DNA from: Gammaproteobacteria bacterium UBA6968
GTDB lineage: Bacteria; Pseudomonadota; Gammaproteobacteria; Pseudomonadales; Azotimanducaceae
Direction: 5' to 3'
DNA length: 9,422 bases
Assembly (NCBI GenBank): GCA_002450255.1
Contig: DJYW01000175.1
Coordinates: 25,527 to 34,948 of the forward strand
The translations under genes were made by a program, and so were the position numbers. Under the pieces are notes generated by a model. The model saw only the letters and a program-made list of their open reading frames with translations. It ran no database searches and had not been told where the DNA came from. Each line of letters begins with the position of its first letter. Position 1 is the stretch's first letter. Below are positions 6,070 to 9,422 of this stretch, in pieces.

Positions 6070-7023
6070 TTAACTCATTGGCTTTACAAACTTAAGGGTC
6101 ATTCGGTTGGATTCGCCAATGGCCTGCATGGCTGCCGCTTGTTCCGGATTTTCCTTGCTGCCACTTAGACTTGGCGGCAGGCGCCACACTATATCGTCTG
6201 CGCCGGGCTGGTCCGCAGGGTTAGCATTGATATCAGAACCGCCGACTAACTCAAATCCAGCAGCTTCCATAGTGGCAACGACAAAGGCTTCTTTCAGGTA
6301 GCCCCGCGAGCCGCTCGCCCACTCGTCTGATGCCGTATCCGGCGCGCTGTGTTGCACGACGCCAAGGACGCCGCCGGGTTTCAGCACATCATAAGCGTTA
6401 GCAACCGCTTCGGTCAGAAAGCCGCCTTCACTCTCAAAACGTGCAAGGTTGTGCAGAGCTCTAACGAATAACACGGCATCCGCAGTACCCAGCTTTGTTT
6501 CTGGAACGTTGCCAAACATAAATGCGTCAACGCTAGCCGCGTCCGCATTGCCCCAACTCGCGGCTGTTTCGGGCCAGTCAGTGGGCCAGGTTTCCAATTT
6601 TTTGACCCGTTCGGCAGAGTAGGACCCAAACAGCGGCCATAAATCGATAGCATAATTGGCACCAGTGAGGCGCCCGTCTGCACCCAAATAGCCCATCAAG
6701 ATTTTGCTATACCAACCGCCACCCGGCAGCGCTTCGACAACGGTCATACCGGGTTCGATGCCGAAAAAAGACAGTGTTTCTTGAGGATGGCGAGCCGCAT
6801 AACGTGCTTTAACTTCGTCGGGCTGCGAATCTAGAACAGCGGTTAAAGTCGGGTTTGAGGCGGCCCCTCCTATTGCGGAGTCGCTGGCCTGCGGCGTTGT
6901 CTCGTCAGCCATCTGGGTAGGCTCTTGGTCCATCATAGTCGTATCGTCGGTCGCAGTAGTCTCTCCGGAACATGCCGTTAGGGCGAGAGCACTTAGAGTG
7001 AAAAAAGTTGCTAGAAAACGCAT
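6070..7023 (-). CDS. Lipoprotein with SAM-methyltransferase-like domain (COG4798-type)
   Basis: Predicted lipid-anchored envelope protein whose main domain resembles class I SAM-dependent methyltransferases. ATG 7023 is chosen over an in-frame start at 7053: AGGAG lies 7 nt upstream, and the protein then begins with a clean signal peptide. That peptide ends in the lipobox LTAC with Cys18; residue +2 is Ser, which favours sorting to the outer membrane. A Thr/Asp/Glu/Met-rich linker runs to about residue 57. The domain begins with TVVEALPGGGWYSKIL (94-109), a variant of the SAM-binding motif I with Glu97 and a Gly-rich loop, followed later by LFVRALHNLARF and VLKPGGVLGVVQHS, typical of the fold. 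Substrate and activity are unknown; SAM supply outside the cytoplasm is an open question. 317 residues, own terminator. Confidence 0.85.
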   Translation of the reverse strand: MRFLATFFTLSALALTACSGETTATDDTTMMDQEPTQMADETTPQASDSAIGGAASNPTLTAVLDSQPDEVKARYAARHPQETLSFFGIEPGMTVVEALPGGGWYSKILMGYLGADGRLTGANYAIDLWPLFGSYSAERVKKLETWPTDWPETAASWGNADAASVDAFMFGNVPETKLGTADAVLFVRALHNLARFESEGGFLTEAVANAYDVLKPGGVLGVVQHSAPDTASDEWASGSRGYLKEAFVVATMEAAGFELVGGSDINANPADQPGADDIVWRLPPSLSGSKENPEQAAAMQAIGESNRMTLKFVKPMS

Positions 7024-7077
7024 CTGAATTCTCCTATTAATAAGTTGAATCAAAGAAACATAAGACCATCGAGGGTC

Positions 7078-7095
7078 AGTAAGCCGGAGCTTACT
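7078..7095 (-). other. Intergenic hairpin with UNCG-type tetraloop
   Basis: On the minus strand, AGTAAGC-TCCG-GCTTACT is a perfect 7-bp stem whose C-UCCG-G loop belongs to the very stable UNCG class. It lies 30 nt after the aminotransferase stop codon and 54 nt before the methyltransferase start. No T-run follows, so it is not a standard terminator; it may stabilise the upstream message 3' end or partly block read-through. Confidence 0.5.
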
Positions 7096-7125
7096 CCGTT
7101 CATATTACGTTTGCGCTCTATTTAA

Positions 7126-8475
7126 TCATGGCGTCAGATCAATGGCGGTAGCGACAGTGTCAGCGATGGCTTTGACATCTGCAGCACTTGCGGTGAAGGG
7201 TGGTGCAAATTGAAGGGTGTCGCCCCCCCAGCGAACATAAAGGCCCATTTCCCAGCAGCGAATGCCCAGCTCAAAAGGTCGAATAATGGGGTCGCCATCT
7301 CGTGGCGCGATTTGTAGCGCACCAGCCACTCCGAAGTTGCGAATGTCGGTGATCCAAGGTTGGCCGCGCAAGCTATGCAGCGTCTCCTCTAAGACTGGTG
7401 CTAAGGTTTTAGCGCGCTGTTCCATGTTGTCATCGGTGAGAATGTCTAGGGACGCGAGAGCCGCCGCGCAGGCGACCGGATGACTGGAATAGGTATAGCC
7501 ATGCGGCAACTCTACGACGTGCTCTGCCTGGGACTGACTCATAAATGCGTCGTAAATGCTGTCCGAGGCAAGCACAGCACCCATCGGGATAGTGCCGTTG
7601 GTTAAACACTTTGCAATATTCATAATGTCTGGGACCACACCGAATGTGTCAGCGGCGAAGACGCCGCCGGTGCGACAAAAGCCGGTGATGACTTCATCGA
7701 ATATCAGCAGGATGTTGTGCTCGGTACAAATGTCCCGCAGCCGTTGCAAGTAGCCAACAGGCGGCACGATCACGCCGGCTGAGCCGGATACCGGTTCGAC
7801 AATGACCGCAGCGATGTTGCTGGCATCATGCAGCGCAATTAACTGTTCTAGGTGATTGGCTAACTCAGCGCCGCCGTCTGCCTGTCCGCGGGTGAAAGCG
7901 AAGTCGGGTTGTAAGGTATGCGGCAAGTGATCGGCGTCCTGTAAGTGGCCGAATAGTTTGCGGTTGGCACCAATCCCTCCGAGGCTGGTGCCGGCAAAAT
8001 TAACCCCGTGATAGCCCTTAGCACGGCCTATAAAACGGGTCTTGCTGGGTTGGCCCTGGACACGCCAGTAGGCGCGCGCCAGTTTCAGCGCGGTATCAGC
8101 GCATTCCGAACCGGAGTTAGTAAAAAAGGCGTGGTTCAAATGACCGGGCGCGAGGGTGACTAATCGCTCTGCCAATTCCGTTGCGCCCGGATGGGTATAT
8201 TGAAAGGAGGGTGCATAATCCAGCGTTGCCATTTGCTGGGTGACGGCCGCATTGATTTCGCTACGGTTGTGACCGTAGCCGCAGCACCATAGACCGGATA
8301 GGGAATCAAAAATCTGTCGACCATCCTCACTCGTAAAATGACAGCCGTTGGCGGCAACGATAACGCGTGGGTCTTTATGAAATTGGCGATTAGCCGTAAA
8401 CGGCAACCAGTGTGCGGTACTGCTGGAGTGGTTGCTGGCGCGGAGAGTGGTATTAGGTTCAGGCTTTTTCAACAC
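7126..8475 (-). CDS. Class III aminotransferase, probable omega-amino acid (beta-alanine):pyruvate transaminase
   Basis: Cytoplasmic PLP enzyme that moves an amino group from an omega-amino acid or amine, probably beta-alanine, to pyruvate, giving an aldehyde or ketone plus L-alanine. The 449 residues match the usual length. SLSGLWCCGYGHN (58-70) contains the active-site Trp63; NSGSECADTALKLAR (120-134) binds cofactor phosphate; RAKGYHG (151-157) follows. LLIFDEVITGFCRTG (257-270) has the pyridine-binding Asp260, and MNIAKCLTNG (285-294) carries the Schiff-base Lys289. Arg415 in VRWGGDT is placed as the carboxylate-binding arginine of omega-amino acid:pyruvate aminotransferases. The start is GTG 8475 (TTG 8472 is the next candidate), with only a weak GAG upstream. 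It begins 14 nt after the GST gene, so the two are probably cotranscribed. Other transaminase substrates cannot be excluded. Confidence 0.92.
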   Translation of the reverse strand: MLKKPEPNTTLRASNHSSSTAHWLPFTANRQFHKDPRVIVAANGCHFTSEDGRQIFDSLSGLWCCGYGHNRSEINAAVTQQMATLDYAPSFQYTHPGATELAERLVTLAPGHLNHAFFTNSGSECADTALKLARAYWRVQGQPSKTRFIGRAKGYHGVNFAGTSLGGIGANRKLFGHLQDADHLPHTLQPDFAFTRGQADGGAELANHLEQLIALHDASNIAAVIVEPVSGSAGVIVPPVGYLQRLRDICTEHNILLIFDEVITGFCRTGGVFAADTFGVVPDIMNIAKCLTNGTIPMGAVLASDSIYDAFMSQSQAEHVVELPHGYTYSSHPVACAAALASLDILTDDNMEQRAKTLAPVLEETLHSLRGQPWITDIRNFGVAGALQIAPRDGDPIIRPFELGIRCWEMGLYVRWGGDTLQFAPPFTASAADVKAIADTVATAIDLTP

Positions 8476-8489
8476 GGTATGAGCTCAAC

Positions 8490-9107
8490 TTAGGCGGTGG
8501 CTTGCAGCCAGGCGGGTCGCTGGGTTAGGCGCTGCCAGTAGCGGGCGAGTGCTGGCGGAAATTCATCCGGTACAAACTTGCGAGCGAGCATCAGAGTATA
8601 GCCAAGCATGATGTCGGCTGCGGTAAATTCATTGCCAACGATAAAATCCTGCTGCTCGAGTACGGGCTCAATCGAAGCAATACAGACTTTTGCGCGATCC
8701 TGCATCTCCGTTACGACCGCTGGAATTCTCTGCGTACCCGGGAACTCTCGTTCATGGTTTACGATCTCGCCGAGCGGTCGCGCAAAGGTCGCCTCAGCGA
8801 ACCAACACCACTGCAGGTATAAAGCGAAATCCGAGCTGTCCGGCGTCGGTTGTAAGCGACCGTCGGCATAGCGCGCCAACAAGTACTGCACCATGGCGCC
8901 AGACTCGTAAATTCGGATATCCGAACCATTTGTGGTGTCGTGCATCACCGGCACCTTGCCGGTAGGGCTAATCGCCCGCCACTCCGGCGTGGCTCGATAG
9001 CTCTGGGAAAAATCGATTAACGTGACATCGTAGCTGATGCCAAGCTCTTCGCAGAGCCAAATAGGACGTACACCACGTGTGCCGGGGAAGTGATAAAAAT
9101 GCAGCAT
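8490..9107 (-). CDS. Glutathione S-transferase family protein
   Basis: Cytosolic GST-fold protein: it conjugates or reduces substrates with glutathione, or uses it as a cofactor. The N-terminal thioredoxin-like domain (about 1-80) starts MLHFYHFPGTRG and holds TGKVPVM with the cis-proline after Val, then YESGAMVQYL with the Glu-Ser pair that grips the gamma-glutamyl end of glutathione. The all-helical C-terminal domain includes FIVGNEFTAADIML, the N-capping box of that domain. ATG 9107 (205 residues) gives the usual start one residue before the first beta strand; an in-frame TTG at 9119 would add four residues. Neither has a good Shine-Dalgarno. The subfamily and substrate are unclear. It is the first gene of a probable two-gene unit with the aminotransferase. 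Confidence 0.92.
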   Translation of the reverse strand: MLHFYHFPGTRGVRPIWLCEELGISYDVTLIDFSQSYRATPEWRAISPTGKVPVMHDTTNGSDIRIYESGAMVQYLLARYADGRLQPTPDSSDFALYLQWCWFAEATFARPLGEIVNHEREFPGTQRIPAVVTEMQDRAKVCIASIEPVLEQQDFIVGNEFTAADIMLGYTLMLARKFVPDEFPPALARYWQRLTQRPAWLQATA

Positions 9108-9119
9108 TGGATGATTCAA

Positions 9120-9289
9120 TAATAATGACGATGCGGCTACGCTAGCAGTCCGCGGCGCACCTGACTAGGAGGGCTGAAGATTAAGTTGGCTAGGTAGGAG
9201 AGCCGGTCAGAGCGTTCTGGCGGTTTGACTCAAACTGCTTCGCGACCAAGAGCAGGGCGACATCGCAGATGATTAGGAGTCTCTGCGAA
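9120..9289. other. Intergenic stretch upstream of the GST gene
   Basis: No gene, tRNA or clear promoter is seen. A weak hairpin, CGCAGA/TCTGCG with a 12-nt loop (9264-9287), is the only structure noted. With the partial frame to its right, the stretch from the GST start to the window edge is about 315 bp. Confidence 0.5.
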
Positions 9290-9422
9290 TCACTGAATTT
9301 CGGCAGCGGCGGCGTTTCTGAGTAGGCCCGCTTGTGAACCGTGACGCTCGCATGCGATGACTTTGGCTGACGGCGGTTTTTTTAGCAGGGCAAGCGCGAG
9401 AAAGACAAGCGCAAGAAAGACA
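9290..9422 (-). CDS. Possible C-terminal end of a membrane protein entering from the right edge
   Basis: On the minus strand a frame is open from the window edge to TGA at 9290-9292 (43 codons). It begins VFLALVFLALALLKKP, a run of about 13 hydrophobic residues followed by two lysines, as at the end of a last membrane helix, then about 27 polar and Ala-rich residues. Forty-three open codons can occur by chance, and the hydrophobic run is produced by a tandem DNA repeat, so coding is uncertain. The family is not recognisable. Confidence 0.25.
   Translation of the reverse strand, partial: VFLALVFLALALLKKPPSAKVIACERHGSQAGLLRNAAAAEIQ
9391..9422. repeat. 15-bp tandem repeat at the window edge
   Basis: CAAGCGCGAGAAAGA (9391-9405) and CAAGCGCAAGAAAGA (9406-9420) differ at one base, and CA begins a possible third copy at the edge. 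Because 15 is a multiple of three, the repeat keeps any reading frame: VFLAL units on the minus strand or K/R/E/D-rich units on the plus strand. The array probably continues outside the window. Confidence 0.75.

Noticed and set aside
1..9422. tRNA, rRNA, CRISPR array, insertion sequence, prophage or defence system
   Set aside because: No cloverleaf or CCA-type ends, no regularly spaced repeats, no transposase or integrase motifs and no known defence domains were seen on either strand.

Overview
The window looks like ordinary chromosomal DNA of a Gram-negative proteobacterium, most likely a marine or environmental gammaproteobacterium. The reasons are the family resemblance of every recognisable protein, an outer-membrane-type lipoprotein, GSH-type enzymes, moderate GC content and Shine-Dalgarno-led genes. 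This placement is inference from protein style and cannot be narrowed to a genus by eye. No tRNA, rRNA, CRISPR array, insertion sequence, integrase or phage gene is visible.

Layout. Positions 1-1584 carry two plus-strand genes: a YugP-type membrane zinc peptidase (61-741) and an exodeoxyribonuclease III family nuclease (808-1584). A palindrome overlaps a possible promoter between them. Everything after that is on the minus strand. The convergent junction 1585-1706 holds a long imperfect inverted repeat and a perfect 14-bp palindrome. Next come molybdate transporter genes modC (1707-2888) and modB (2881-3561), overlapping by 8 bp. The binding-protein gene modA, normally just upstream of modB, is missing. 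Its place is a 363-bp gap with only a doubtful 87-codon ORF. A GPH-family (MelB-like) sugar:cation symporter follows (3925-5457), preceded by a 612-bp non-coding stretch with a LacI-type operator-like palindrome and a striking 61-nt homopurine tract. Then come a canonical terminator (6012-6038), a lipoprotein with a SAM-methyltransferase-like domain (6070-7023), a UNCG-capped hairpin, an omega-amino acid:pyruvate class III aminotransferase (7126-8475), and a glutathione S-transferase (8490-9107) 14 bp upstream of it. At the right edge a minus-strand reading frame enters the window and may be the C-terminal end of a membrane protein.

How the genes relate. The GST and aminotransferase probably form one transcript (GST first), and the methyltransferase-like lipoprotein gene may be reached from the same direction; the terminator at 6012-6038 closes that block. 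modBC is a translationally coupled pair that would need a ModA encoded elsewhere. The other genes are single-function neighbours with no visible shared pathway. I do not see a convincing previously undescribed system. The best leads are the modA gap, the homopurine tract upstream of the sugar transporter, and the lipoprotein-anchored methyltransferase fold.
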